Shown: positions 1 to 6,790 of the stretch, one piece after another
Numbering within the stretch: the stretch's first letter is position 1
Layout of the letters: each line of letters begins with the position of its first letter
Assembly: GCA_024405645.1 (NCBI GenBank)
Contig: JAKSOJ010000047.1
Coordinates: forward strand, 1-8,136
DNA length: 8,136 bases
DNA from: Phascolarctobacterium sp.
Lineage (GTDB): Bacteria; Bacillota; Negativicutes; Acidaminococcales; Acidaminococcaceae
Direction: 5' to 3'
The notes under the pieces: model-generated
The model's input: the letters and a program-made list of their open reading frames with translations, nothing else
What the model was told of the DNA's origin: nothing
Database searches by the model: none
Made by a program: the position numbers and the translations under genes

Positions 1-342
1 AAAAATCTTGGCAAGCATTTAATTGTTGGTCTTAACTCCGATGATTCAGTAAAAAGACTTAAAGGCGAAACTCGTCCTCTCGTAAGTGAGCTTGCTCGTG
101 CAAGAGTGCTTGCTGCTCTCGAATGCGTGGACGCAGTAGTGCTTTTTGGCGAAGATACTCCTACTGATTTGATTGAAAAGGTACGTCCTGACATCCTTGT
201 TAAAGGCGGCGACTACAAACCAGAACAGGTTGCAGGTCGTGAATATGCAGGTGAGGTACAAATCATAGATTTTGAAGATGGCTATTCTACTACTGGTGTT
301 GTAGAAAAGATTGCTAAAATGGCCAAGGAGGGTAAATTATGA
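1..342 (+). CDS. rfaE2: D-glycero-beta-D-manno-heptose 1-phosphate adenylyltransferase, C-terminal part (RfaE2 / HldE C-domain)
   Basis: This is the 3' part of an open frame that enters from the left edge; 113 codons are visible. The family transfers AMP from ATP to heptose-1-phosphate, making the ADP-heptose precursor of LPS inner core in the cytoplasm. Visible family marks are [11 protein letters not shown] (8-18), the KGETRP block (21-26), [11 protein letters not shown] (62-72) and the C-terminal GYSTTG segment (94-99). The nucleotide-binding HxGH motif, expected near the N-terminus, lies outside the window. A free-standing RfaE2 is about 160 residues, so roughly 45 are missing. I cannot tell whether it is a separate protein or the C-terminal half of a bifunctional HldE kinase/adenylyltransferase. 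Its stop overlaps the hldD start by 4 nt (ATGA), which fits translational coupling. The next two genes belong to the same pathway and strongly support the call. Confidence 0.92.
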   Translation, partial: KNLGKHLIVGLNSDDSVKRLKGETRPLVSELARARVLAALECVDAVVLFGEDTPTDLIEKVRPDILVKGGDYKPEQVAGREYAGEVQIIDFEDGYSTTGVVEKIAKMAKEGKL

Positions 343-1304
343 TTATCGTAACTGGCGGTGCTGGTTTTATTGGTTCCTGCGTTGTTAGAACTTTGAACGA
401 CGCTGGTATTAAAGATATCGTTATTGTTGATAACATTGCATGTACCGATAAATGGATGAACATGCGTAATAAAAAATACCTTGAATATGTTCATAAGAGT
501 GAATTTTTAGAAAAGCTTCCAACCTACAAGAACGTTGAAGCAATCATTCATATGGGCGCACAATCTGCTACCACTGAAAAAGACTTTGATTATCTATGGA
601 AGAATAACTTCGAATATACCAAAGCTCTTTGGAACTATTGTGCAGATAAAGGCATTACATTCATTTATGCTTCTAGTGCTGCAACCTATGGTGATGGCGA
701 ACAAGGCTTTGATGACTGGATGGATATTGATAAACTCATGCCTCTTAATGGCTATGGTTATTCCAAGCAACTCTTCGACCAATGGGTTAAACATCAAGCT
801 AAAAAAGCGCCTAAACAATATGTTGGCTTAAAATTCTTCAACGTTTATGGACCTAACGAATATTTCAAGGGTAGCATGGCTTCCATGATTTTCCATGGCT
901 ATAAACAAATCCAAGAGTCTGGTAAAATTAAACTCTTCAAATCCTGTAATCCTAATTATGCAGATGGTGGTCAATTACGCGACTTTGTTTATGTAAAAGA
1001 CGTATGCTCTGTAATTAAATGGTTCCTGGATAATAAAGAAGTATCTGGTCTCTTTAATGTAGGCACTGGCTCTGCTCAAAGCTTTGCAGAGCTTGCTGAA
1101 GCAACCTTCCACGCTCTTGGCATGGAACCCAATATCGAATATATCGATATGCCCGAACATCTGAAGAAAAAATATCAATACTACACTCAAGCAACAATGG
1201 AAAAACTTCGTTCCGTTGGCTATGATAAACCTTTCATGAATCTTGAAGAAGGCGCTAAGGATTATGTTTTGAACCATCTTCATAGAGATTTTGAAATCTA
1301 TTAA
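339..1304 (+). CDS. hldD: ADP-L-glycero-D-manno-heptose 6-epimerase
   Basis: This is a 321-residue short-chain dehydrogenase/reductase of the extended type; HldD proteins are usually about 310-330 residues. It should convert ADP-D-glycero-D-manno-heptose to the L-glycero form using bound NADP, in the cytoplasm. Seen in the sequence: the Rossmann motif TGGAGFIGS at 5-13, the SSA segment at 112-114 supplying the active-site Ser, the Tyr/Lys pair in YGYSK (Y139, K143), [11 protein letters not shown] (165-175), and [12 protein letters not shown] (211-222) typical of HldD. It starts at the ATG that overlaps the previous stop by 4 nt, with GGAGGG a few bases upstream. gmhB follows after 2 nt. A generic NAD-dependent sugar epimerase is the alternative, but the neighbouring rfaE2 and gmhB genes and the HldD-specific blocks make this very likely. 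Confidence 0.95.
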   Translation: MIIVTGGAGFIGSCVVRTLNDAGIKDIVIVDNIACTDKWMNMRNKKYLEYVHKSEFLEKLPTYKNVEAIIHMGAQSATTEKDFDYLWKNNFEYTKALWNYCADKGITFIYASSAATYGDGEQGFDDWMDIDKLMPLNGYGYSKQLFDQWVKHQAKKAPKQYVGLKFFNVYGPNEYFKGSMASMIFHGYKQIQESGKIKLFKSCNPNYADGGQLRDFVYVKDVCSVIKWFLDNKEVSGLFNVGTGSAQSFAELAEATFHALGMEPNIEYIDMPEHLKKKYQYYTQATMEKLRSVGYDKPFMNLEEGAKDYVLNHLHRDFEIY

Positions 1305-1306
1305 TC

Positions 1307-1804
1307 ATGAAAGCTGTATTTTTTGACCGAGATGGTGTAATTAATGTTGATGTAGCATACCTTTACAAGATTGAAGAATTTCAATGGATTGACGGTTGCA
1401 AGGAAACATTGGCATATTTAACTGAACTCGGATATAAAATTTTTATTGTCACTAATCAAAGTGGTGTAGCACGTGGTTACTTTGGAGAGGATGCTGTGCA
1501 TAAGCTTCATGACTACATCGCTGCTGAAGCTGCTATGGCTGGTGGCAAGATAGAAAAGTTTTATTACTGCCCACATTTAAAAGATGGCAGTGTACCTAAA
1601 TATGCTGTCGACTGCAATTGTCGCAAGCCTAAACCAGGAATGATTCTGCAGGCTTTTTCTGAATACGATTTAGATAAGTCTGAATGCTTTTTGATTGGTG
1701 ATAGCAAGCGTGATGTAGAGGCAGCGGAAGCTGCTGGTATTAGAGGATACCTGTATCAAGGAGGCAATCTCCTTGAGTTTACTAAAAATATATTAAAAGG
1801 CTGA
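1307..1804 (+). CDS. gmhB: D-glycero-beta-D-manno-heptose 1,7-bisphosphate 7-phosphatase
   Basis: This is a 165-residue single-domain HAD-superfamily phosphatase of the histidinol-phosphatase/GmhB subfamily. It removes the 7-phosphate from heptose bisphosphate, between the kinase (RfaE1) and adenylyltransferase (RfaE2) steps. HAD motif I is FFDRDGVIN (5-13, nucleophile D7 and acid/base D9), motif II is VTNQSG (48-53), and motif IV is GDSKRD (131-136). The Zn-binding cysteine loop characteristic of GmhB is present as C88, H90, C103 and C105, followed by RKPKPG (106-111). Length is slightly under the E. coli enzyme (about 190). The gene begins 2 nt after hldD with no clear Shine-Dalgarno, so coupled translation is likely. 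A histidinol-phosphate phosphatase role cannot be excluded from motifs alone, but the operon context favours heptose. Confidence 0.93.
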   Translation: MKAVFFDRDGVINVDVAYLYKIEEFQWIDGCKETLAYLTELGYKIFIVTNQSGVARGYFGEDAVHKLHDYIAAEAAMAGGKIEKFYYCPHLKDGSVPKYAVDCNCRKPKPGMILQAFSEYDLDKSECFLIGDSKRDVEAAEAAGIRGYLYQGGNLLEFTKNILKG

Positions 1805-1813
1805 TACTTTTTC

Positions 1814-2851
1814 ATGGAATATAAAAATATTTTACTTATCAAAATGAGCTCTTTGGGCGACATATTGCATACTCTTCCTTTTGCGGCTGCATTGAGGGAG
1901 TTATATCCTAATGCCAAAATTTCTTGGTTGGTGCATCCTCAATTTGCAGGCTTTGTACCAGATCCGCCCGTTATTGATGAGGTTATTTATTTTGACAAAG
2001 TAAAATTTAAAAAGATGGGCTTTAGTGAAAAGCTTACCTGTTATTCCGAGATGAAGGAGCTTTTACATTCCAAACATTTTGATTTAGTTATCGATATGCA
2101 AGGATTGTTTAAGTCCGCAGTATTAGCTGCCATTTCTGGCTGTTCAAATCGCATCGGCTACTGCGAAATGCGCGAGGGTAGTGGCTTTATTAGCAAGGCT
2201 ATTACTGGAAGTCACGCCAAAGACCATGTTATCGAGCGCTACCTAGATGTTGCTCGTCATTTAGGTGCTAAGATAGAATCCCTGGAAGACATCAAGTTCC
2301 CCATGCCAGATTTGACAAAAGAAAACGCTTCTGTAAAAACCAAGCTCACAGACAAAGGCCTTAGTGGTGATTACATGGTAATAGTGCCTGGAGCACGCTG
2401 GAAAACCAAGGAATGGCCGGTAGAGCATTATGCTGCTTTGGCTAAGAAAATCGTTGCCACGGGCATGTATGTTGTTTTGGCTGGTGGTCCTGACGATGCT
2501 TCTAAGGGCGCGAAAATTAAAGAATTGTCTGAGTCAGATATGGTTATAGATATGACGGGGCAAACCTCGCTTAGAGAGCTTGCGGCTCTTATCAAGGACT
2601 GCAAGGTATATATCAGTGCGGATACTGGTCCTTTGCATTTTGCAGCGGCTTTAAAGAAGCCTTTAGTTGCTATGTATGGACCAACCTTGGCAGATCGTAC
2701 TGGTCCCTATGGTTCTAATAAATCAACTGTTTTATTGTCTCCTGCAAAATGCAGGGGCTGTCTTAAAAAGGCATGTAATGATTGGCATTGCATGCATGAT
2801 ATTTCCCCTGAGGAAGTATTTGCTATTTATTTGAAAAAATTGGAGTGTTAA
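1814..2851 (+). CDS. waaC: Lipopolysaccharide heptosyltransferase I-like GT9 glycosyltransferase
   Basis: This is a 345-residue GT-B fold glycosyltransferase of family GT9, the usual length. It most likely adds the first L,D-heptose from ADP-heptose to Kdo-lipid A at the inner face of the inner membrane. The N-terminal acceptor-side motif KMSSLGDILHTLP (10-22) carries the conserved Asp (D16), and DMQGLFKSA (94-102) matches the WaaC-type D-x-QGL-x-KSA block rather than the WaaF pattern. The donor-binding half shows PGARWKTKEWP (192-202) and ADTGPLHFAAAL (269-280). Four cysteines near the C-terminus (C313, C316, C321, C326) are a recurrent GT9 feature. The start has only a weak, distant AAAGG, 9 nt after gmhB. 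Acceptor specificity is inferred from motifs and context; I use the symbol for closeness to heptosyltransferase I. Confidence 0.8.
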   Translation: MEYKNILLIKMSSLGDILHTLPFAAALRELYPNAKISWLVHPQFAGFVPDPPVIDEVIYFDKVKFKKMGFSEKLTCYSEMKELLHSKHFDLVIDMQGLFKSAVLAAISGCSNRIGYCEMREGSGFISKAITGSHAKDHVIERYLDVARHLGAKIESLEDIKFPMPDLTKENASVKTKLTDKGLSGDYMVIVPGARWKTKEWPVEHYAALAKKIVATGMYVVLAGGPDDASKGAKIKELSESDMVIDMTGQTSLRELAALIKDCKVYISADTGPLHFAAALKKPLVAMYGPTLADRTGPYGSNKSTVLLSPAKCRGCLKKACNDWHCMHDISPEEVFAIYLKKLEC

Positions 2852-2853
2852 CT

Positions 2854-3912
2854 ATGGTTGAATTAAATGGTAAAAAAATATTAGTAACATTTTTGATGCA
2901 TTTAGGCGACCTTACGCTCACAACTCCTTTTATACATGCTTTGCGCAAGGCTGCACCAGACGCCCATATAACCTTCTTAGCAGATGAAAAACTCAAAGAT
3001 GTTGTGCTTCATAATCCGTATTTGGATGAGGTTATTACTATTGATAAAAAAGGTCGCGACAATAGTATTTTGGCACTTACTGCTTGCGCGAAAAAGCTTT
3101 CTAAGATGGATTTTGACGTGCTTATCAATCTTCATCCTAACGAACGTTGTTCCTATATTTGTGCTATGACTAAGACCAAATTCCGCACAGGAACAACACA
3201 TACAATTTTCAAATTCTTATGGGATCAATTTATTCCTTTGAATAGAAAAATCCATGCTGCAGATATGTATTTAGACGTGCTTACAAAGCTTGGTGTGCAA
3301 GATTTGCAGCATAATGGCTTGGAAATTTTCCCTGGCGAAGACCATAAAAAAGATGCTGAAGATTTTTGGCGTCGTCATGGCGTTTTTGCTAGCGATAAAT
3401 TAGTTGGCTTTAACATTGGCTCTGCGGTTGTAACCAAGCGTTGGGCTCCTGAACGTTTTGCAAAGGTTGCTGATACTTTAGCCGAAAAGGGCTACAAGCC
3501 AGTATTCTTTGGTGGCACTATGGATGAAGAAATGGTTCAAGAGGCTATTAGCCATATGAAGACTACCCCTGTAGTTGCAACTGGTTCCTTTAGTATTGGT
3601 GCATTGGCTGCGGCTATGAATCGTTGCGACCTCATTATTACTAACGATTCTGGTCCCATGCATGTTGCAATCAGCCAAAAGGTGCCTGTTGTAGCTATGT
3701 ATGGCCCGTCCATCCCAGACCTTTATGGACCTTACACCGATAATGCAATTATTGTTCGTTCTGATCCTGTTTGTATGGGTTGCGTACAAGCTGGTGGCAT
3801 GAAGCATAAATGCGACGACCTTCGCTGCATGAAAGAGCTCAAGGTTGAACAGGTTCTTGCTGCTGCCGGAAAAATGCTTGCGTCCCGTCCGACAAAGGCT
3901 CGTGAGTCTTAA
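2854..3912 (+). CDS. waaF: Second GT9 heptosyltransferase (heptosyltransferase II-like)
   Basis: This is a 352-residue GT9 enzyme, probably adding a further heptose from ADP-heptose to the growing LPS core in the cytoplasm. Visible motifs are FLMHLGDLTLTTP (13-25, with D19), LINLHPNERCS (90-100), FNIGSAVVTKRWAPERF (186-202) for donor binding, and NDSGPMHVA (264-272). A CX2C-X9-CX4C cluster (C307, C310, C320, C325) parallels the one in the preceding gene. I chose the ATG, preceded by GGAG 8 nt upstream, over an in-frame GTG at 2845 that would overlap waaC and lacks a good ribosome site. It lies 2 nt after waaC. The family membership is firm. The WaaF assignment, as opposed to a third heptose or another ADP-heptose-using GT9, is inferred from its position after a WaaC-like gene. 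Confidence 0.75.
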   Translation: MVELNGKKILVTFLMHLGDLTLTTPFIHALRKAAPDAHITFLADEKLKDVVLHNPYLDEVITIDKKGRDNSILALTACAKKLSKMDFDVLINLHPNERCSYICAMTKTKFRTGTTHTIFKFLWDQFIPLNRKIHAADMYLDVLTKLGVQDLQHNGLEIFPGEDHKKDAEDFWRRHGVFASDKLVGFNIGSAVVTKRWAPERFAKVADTLAEKGYKPVFFGGTMDEEMVQEAISHMKTTPVVATGSFSIGALAAAMNRCDLIITNDSGPMHVAISQKVPVVAMYGPSIPDLYGPYTDNAIIVRSDPVCMGCVQAGGMKHKCDDLRCMKELKVEQVLAAAGKMLASRPTKARES

Positions 3913-3913
3913 A

Positions 3914-4567
3914 ATGGCGACTGTAGGACTTAAATCAAGTAATTTAATATTATGCGAGCGATTGGAGATTGCTCAATTTATGCAAGTATATATTAAACAT
4001 CTGCAATCATCGGGAGTAGTACTGCCAAGCATGCAGATGTTTAATTTTAATACTTTGGACCGTTTAGATACACTTTTAGATCGTCTAGAAGCTTCTGATG
4101 ATTTTCAAGATGTGCGTAAGGTTTTTATACTCGCAGATGTTGGACCAAAGCTTAATGCTAGGGAAATGGCAATTTTGCGCGCGGAGAATCGTCTGAATAA
4201 ATTTTTCCACGTTGATGCGTCCTATTATTTGTTCCCTGGGCTTCGAACAACGAAACATTGGGAATTTGGCTATCTTGAGGATGCTCTGCTAAAAGCTTTG
4301 CAGGAAAAAAGCGCTGAGGCTGCAGGTTATTTTAATTTGCGAAATATGGCTGAGGAGTATATTTTCAGCGTAAATAATAACAGAGGAAAAGAGAATAAAC
4401 TTGTGAATACGAGCTTACATCTTCTTCTCGTTTATCTTGCTGGCACGGAAAAGTATGCTGGAATGCGCATTGCTGAAGCAGCTGCTGATGGGGCTTTTAA
4501 CCTAGAACATCCCGTGTTTGCTCCTCTCAGAGAGAGATTTACCCAATTTTTTACTAAAAAATCATAA
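3914..4567 (+). CDS. Uncharacterised protein, possibly DUF3226 / TOPRIM-like
   Basis: I do not recognise this 217-residue protein with certainty. The layout recalls DUF3226, a TOPRIM-like group. An N-terminal strand is followed by a conserved-looking Glu (ILCERLEIAQFM, 12-23), the middle reads KVFILADVGPKLNAREM (69-85), then LFPG (106-109) and GYLEDALLKAL (119-129). The C-terminus has a helical Lys/Leu-rich stretch ending in AEAAADGAFNLEHPVF (187-202). The usual DxD metal pair of TOPRIM proteins is not evident: only D75 remains in ADVGP, so catalysis would be doubtful. There is no signal peptide or membrane segment, so it should be cytoplasmic. The ATG lies 1 nt after waaF with GTGAG 7 nt upstream; an earlier in-frame TTG at 3845 would overlap waaF by 68 nt and is rejected. 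Tight spacing places it in the heptose operon transcript. The function is unknown. Confidence 0.75.
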   Translation: MATVGLKSSNLILCERLEIAQFMQVYIKHLQSSGVVLPSMQMFNFNTLDRLDTLLDRLEASDDFQDVRKVFILADVGPKLNAREMAILRAENRLNKFFHVDASYYLFPGLRTTKHWEFGYLEDALLKALQEKSAEAAGYFNLRNMAEEYIFSVNNNRGKENKLVNTSLHLLLVYLAGTEKYAGMRIAEAAADGAFNLEHPVFAPLRERFTQFFTKKS

Positions 4568-4594
4568 CTTCTTTATCGTGAGGTTTTCTATATT

Positions 4595-5260
4595 ATGTCT
4601 ATAGATTTAACTTTGCCAAAGGAAAAAAGAATATTGCTTGCTGCCGAAGAAATTTTCTCTAAGTATGGCTACGAGAAAGCTACTTTAGACGAGATTATCT
4701 CTTTAGCAGATGTTGGCAAGGGAACAGTTTATAAATATTATGGAAATAAAGAACAGCTTTTTTATAAACTGATTCAAGAAAAAAATGAGCAATATATCAT
4801 TGCTTTGCAAAATGCTGTTTCTAGTCAAGAAACATTGCAAGGGAAAATTTATGCTTATTTGGTAGAAATGATTACTTTTTATAAAAAATACGCTAATCTT
4901 TGGCAGACTATCTACTTCGAAATGCTTGGTGGCCATCATGGTGCGATGGTTTGCATTGAAAATGGTATGCCCGTCGTAAAGTCTACTTACGCTATGGAAG
5001 TATCCGAAGAGCTTAAAGAGCGTATGTTACGTTACCATACAATTTTGGACGATGCGTTTGTGATTATGCGTAAGCTTTTGGCAGATGCGACGGATGCTGG
5101 TAAGCTAAAAATTAGTGACGATGTTATAAGAACTAATTATTTTCTCTGTGGTATTGCCATGGTAATTTTCCATGACAGGGATAAAATTGCAAAATCATCC
5201 GTTGAAGAAATTGCTGCAATTTGTGCTGATAGATTTTTGCACGGAGAGAAAATACATTAA
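4595..5260 (+). CDS. TetR/AcrR-family transcriptional regulator
   Basis: This is a 221-residue protein, typical TetR length. The N-terminal DNA-binding domain spans about residues 10-57: a first helix (KRILLAAEEIFSKYGYEKAT, 11-30) and the helix-turn-helix with TLDEIISLADVGKGTVYKYY (30-49), then GNKEQLFYKLI. The diagnostic G-x-x-Y-x-Y/F-Y pattern is clear. The rest is an all-helical, variable ligand-binding and dimerisation domain with no recognisable ligand signature. It begins 27 nt after the previous gene with GTGAGG 11 nt upstream and no intervening terminator, so it may be read from the LPS operon. It precedes an intergenic region rich in inverted repeats, which could include its own operator or that of the ATPase/HNH pair. 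The target is unknown. Confidence 0.92.
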   Translation: MSIDLTLPKEKRILLAAEEIFSKYGYEKATLDEIISLADVGKGTVYKYYGNKEQLFYKLIQEKNEQYIIALQNAVSSQETLQGKIYAYLVEMITFYKKYANLWQTIYFEMLGGHHGAMVCIENGMPVVKSTYAMEVSEELKERMLRYHTILDDAFVIMRKLLADATDAGKLKISDDVIRTNYFLCGIAMVIFHDRDKIAKSSVEEIAAICADRFLHGEKIH

Positions 5261-5296
5261 TGTAGTGAGATTTAAAAATTATTTTCTAAACTAAAT

Positions 5297-5348
5297 TAGG
5301 CTAGTCCATACGGACTAGCCTATTAGTATTTATATGCCCCTTTTTTTT
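5297..5348 (+). terminator. Hairpin after the TetR gene, probable terminator of the LPS/TetR operon
   Basis: A perfect 11-bp inverted repeat TAGGCTAGTCC / GGACTAGCCTA (arms 5297-5307 and 5312-5322) is closed by a 4-nt loop, ATAC. It starts 36 nt after the TetR stop. The 3' side is T-rich but interrupted, and an 8-T run only comes at 5341-5348, so it is not a textbook intrinsic terminator. A role as an operator palindrome is possible. Confidence 0.6.
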
Positions 5349-5363
5349 AAGTACTCATAAATA

Positions 5364-5399
5364 CATCATAAAATTTTATGTTGCATTTATGATGCAACA
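5364..5399. promoter_or_regulatory. Cluster of overlapping inverted repeats upstream of the ATPase/HNH pair
   Basis: Three symmetric elements are packed into 36 nt. The first is a perfect 14-nt palindrome, CATAAAATTTTATG (5367-5380). The second has 8-nt arms, TGTTGCAT (5379-5386) and ATGCAACA (5392-5399), around TTATG. The third has 9-nt arms, CATCATAAA (5364-5372) and TTTATGATG (5386-5394), which would form an alternative, mutually exclusive pairing. They lie 84-119 nt before the ATPase start, where operators would be expected. Binding by a regulator, perhaps the adjacent TetR protein, is inferred and not shown. An RNA structure in the leader is the alternative. Confidence 0.5.
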
Positions 5400-5424
5400 G
5401 TGATACATTAAATTTGTATATTAT
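5381..5424 (+). promoter_or_regulatory. Candidate promoter region for the ATPase/HNH operon
   Basis: The spacer has several weak sigma-70-like options. TTGCAT (5381-5386) with TACATT (5404-5409) has an exact 17-nt spacing, but the boxes match the consensus at only 3 and 4 of 6 positions. TATTAT (5419-5424) is a better -10 (5 of 6) without a clear -35. The first option would place the -35 box inside the TGTTGCAT inverted repeat, suggesting repression by occupancy. The true start site cannot be decided by eye. Confidence 0.3.
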
Positions 5425-5467
5425 CCTGTTATGGTTGTTATAAAAGTTGCGTTATTTAACTGCATCC

Positions 5468-5475
5468 AAGGGAGG
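5468..5475 (+). promoter_or_regulatory. Strong ribosome binding site that fixes the ATPase start
   Basis: AAGGGAGG lies 7 nt before the ATG at 5483. This near-ideal Shine-Dalgarno selects that ATG over the in-frame TTG at 5447, which would add 12 residues and would place the Shine-Dalgarno inside the coding sequence. Confidence 0.85.
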
Positions 5476-5482
5476 CAAGCAT

Positions 5483-6790
5483 ATGAAACTGAAAAAACTA
5501 GCCTTAAAAAACTTTCGTTGCTATGACGATATTGAGATAGAATTTGAAGATAAATTAACCGTTTTTGTCGGTGAAAATGGCAAGGGTAAGTCTGCCATTT
5601 TTGATGGCATTGCTATCAGTTTAGCACCCTATATGGATGCCTTTAACCAAGTAAGCAGAACTGTAAAAAAGACCGATATTCGTCGTGTGCCCATTTATGA
5701 TGAATCTGGCAAAGAAATAGTCAAAATGGAAAAGAAATTGCCCGTAGTCTTTGCTCTTGATGCTGTTTGCGGTGAAGAAGAGGTTCATGGCAAAATAGAG
5801 TTCGATGGTCAAGAAACTACTTATCCAACCAACGATTTCAAAAAATATGGCCAGGCTATGCAAAACTTTTTAGCCGAAAATACAACGACAGTTTTGCCTC
5901 TTTTTGCTTATTATGGTACAAGCCGTATTTGGGTGGATAGCAATCTTTTAAAAGAAAAAGAGATTGACCTTGCTAATCGTAGTTATGGCTATGACGAATG
6001 CTTGGAACCATCTAGCTCCTATACAACCTTTGGCTCTTGGTACCGTCATCTTATGAAATTAATTGCCGAATCCGAGGGTGATGAAAAAGCCAAATACCAA
6101 ATGATTCAACAGGCAGTTTGCAATGCTATTGACTCCTCTTTGAAGAGTATTTCTCTGAGTAAATTGGATTATAGTAAAAAACTGGATAGTTTTGTCGTAA
6201 CTCATCCCGATATGGGACAGCTTTTGGTTGATAATTTGAGTGATGGCTTTAGAGCAATCATTAGCATGGCTGCAGATATTGCCTATCGTATGGTTAGACT
6301 AAATCCTCAGCTGGGTTTGAAGGCTGCGCAAGAAACTCCTGGCGTAGTCCTTATCGACGAAATAGATATGCATCTCCATCCCCTTTGGCAGCAAACTGTG
6401 TTGCAAGATCTAATGGAAGCCTTTCCTGGTCTGCAGTTTATCGTTACAACTCATAGTCCTCAGGTGCTTTCCACAGTGCCGGCAGAAAGCATTCGCGTCC
6501 TTGTTTGGTCTACTAAATTCGAAGGCATTCGTTATGTTGACTTCTCCTATGGTGCCGATTCTGCACAAATTTTAAACGATATTCAAAACGTTGGTTCTCG
6601 TAGCAAGAACCTGCCCATAGTTAAGGATTTAGAACGTTATTTGGAACTTGTTGGCGAAGATAAATGGGATAGCGAAGAGGCTCTGGCTTTGCGCAAAAAA
6701 TTAGATGCGTGGTCCAATGGACATGAGCCACTTCTTTTGAAAGCAGATATGGATATTCGTATGCGTAAATTCCGGAGGACTAAAAAATGA
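5483..6790 (+). CDS. AAA/ABC-type ATPase of a Septu-like anti-phage system (PtuA-like)
   Basis: This is a 435-residue SMC/RecF/ABC-type ATPase, predicted to be cytoplasmic and to be the NTP-driven sensor of a two-gene defence module. The N-terminus is MKLKKLALKNFRCYDDIEI (1-19), typical of RecF-like and AAA_21/AAA_23 proteins. Walker A is GENGKGKS (30-37). An ABC-signature-like LSDG sits at 252-255, Walker B is VVLIDEID (288-295), the D-loop region is HLHP (297-300), and the switch His is in TTHSPQ (322-327, H324). About 215 residues lie between Walker A and the signature, too short for a long SMC coiled coil. The C-terminal ~80 residues hold a family-specific tail (SAQILNDIQNVGSRS, 360-374). 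The partner HNH gene overlaps its stop by 4 nt, as in PtuA-PtuB pairs. The Septu/retron-effector assignment rests mainly on this partner. Other stand-alone ATPase/HNH pairs are the alternative. Confidence 0.82.
   Translation: MKLKKLALKNFRCYDDIEIEFEDKLTVFVGENGKGKSAIFDGIAISLAPYMDAFNQVSRTVKKTDIRRVPIYDESGKEIVKMEKKLPVVFALDAVCGEEEVHGKIEFDGQETTYPTNDFKKYGQAMQNFLAENTTTVLPLFAYYGTSRIWVDSNLLKEKEIDLANRSYGYDECLEPSSSYTTFGSWYRHLMKLIAESEGDEKAKYQMIQQAVCNAIDSSLKSISLSKLDYSKKLDSFVVTHPDMGQLLVDNLSDGFRAIISMAADIAYRMVRLNPQLGLKAAQETPGVVLIDEIDMHLHPLWQQTVLQDLMEAFPGLQFIVTTHSPQVLSTVPAESIRVLVWSTKFEGIRYVDFSYGADSAQILNDIQNVGSRSKNLPIVKDLERYLELVGEDKWDSEEALALRKKLDAWSNGHEPLLLKADMDIRMRKFRRTKK

Noticed and set aside
535..831. Plus-strand frame of 98 codons inside hldD
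   Set aside because: It is an out-of-frame reading of the hldD coding region without recognisable domains.
2845..2853. GTG start for the second heptosyltransferase
   Set aside because: The GGAG at 2842-2845 overlaps that codon and is correctly spaced for the ATG at 2854.
3478..3807. Minus-strand open frame of 109 codons inside waaF
   Set aside because: It is wholly antisense to a gene with clear GT9 motifs, has low-complexity composition and no ribosome site, so it is a shadow frame; the other minus-strand frames were rejected for the same reason.
3845..3913. TTG start extending the 217-aa protein by 23 residues
   Set aside because: It would overlap waaF by 68 nt, its translation looks like an out-of-frame reading of waaF, and the ATG at 3914 has a suitable GTGAG upstream.
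5261..5482. Retron msr-msd RNA in the spacer before the ATPase gene
   Set aside because: The inverted repeats are suggestive given the retron-type HNH, but no reverse transcriptase is encoded anywhere in the window and the spacer lacks the long stable msd-like stem, so a retron cannot be supported.
5447..5482. TTG start adding 12 residues to the ATPase
   Set aside because: The AAGGGAGG at 5468-5475 lies inside this extension at ideal distance from the ATG at 5483, and family members begin with the MKLKKLALKNFR-like strand.
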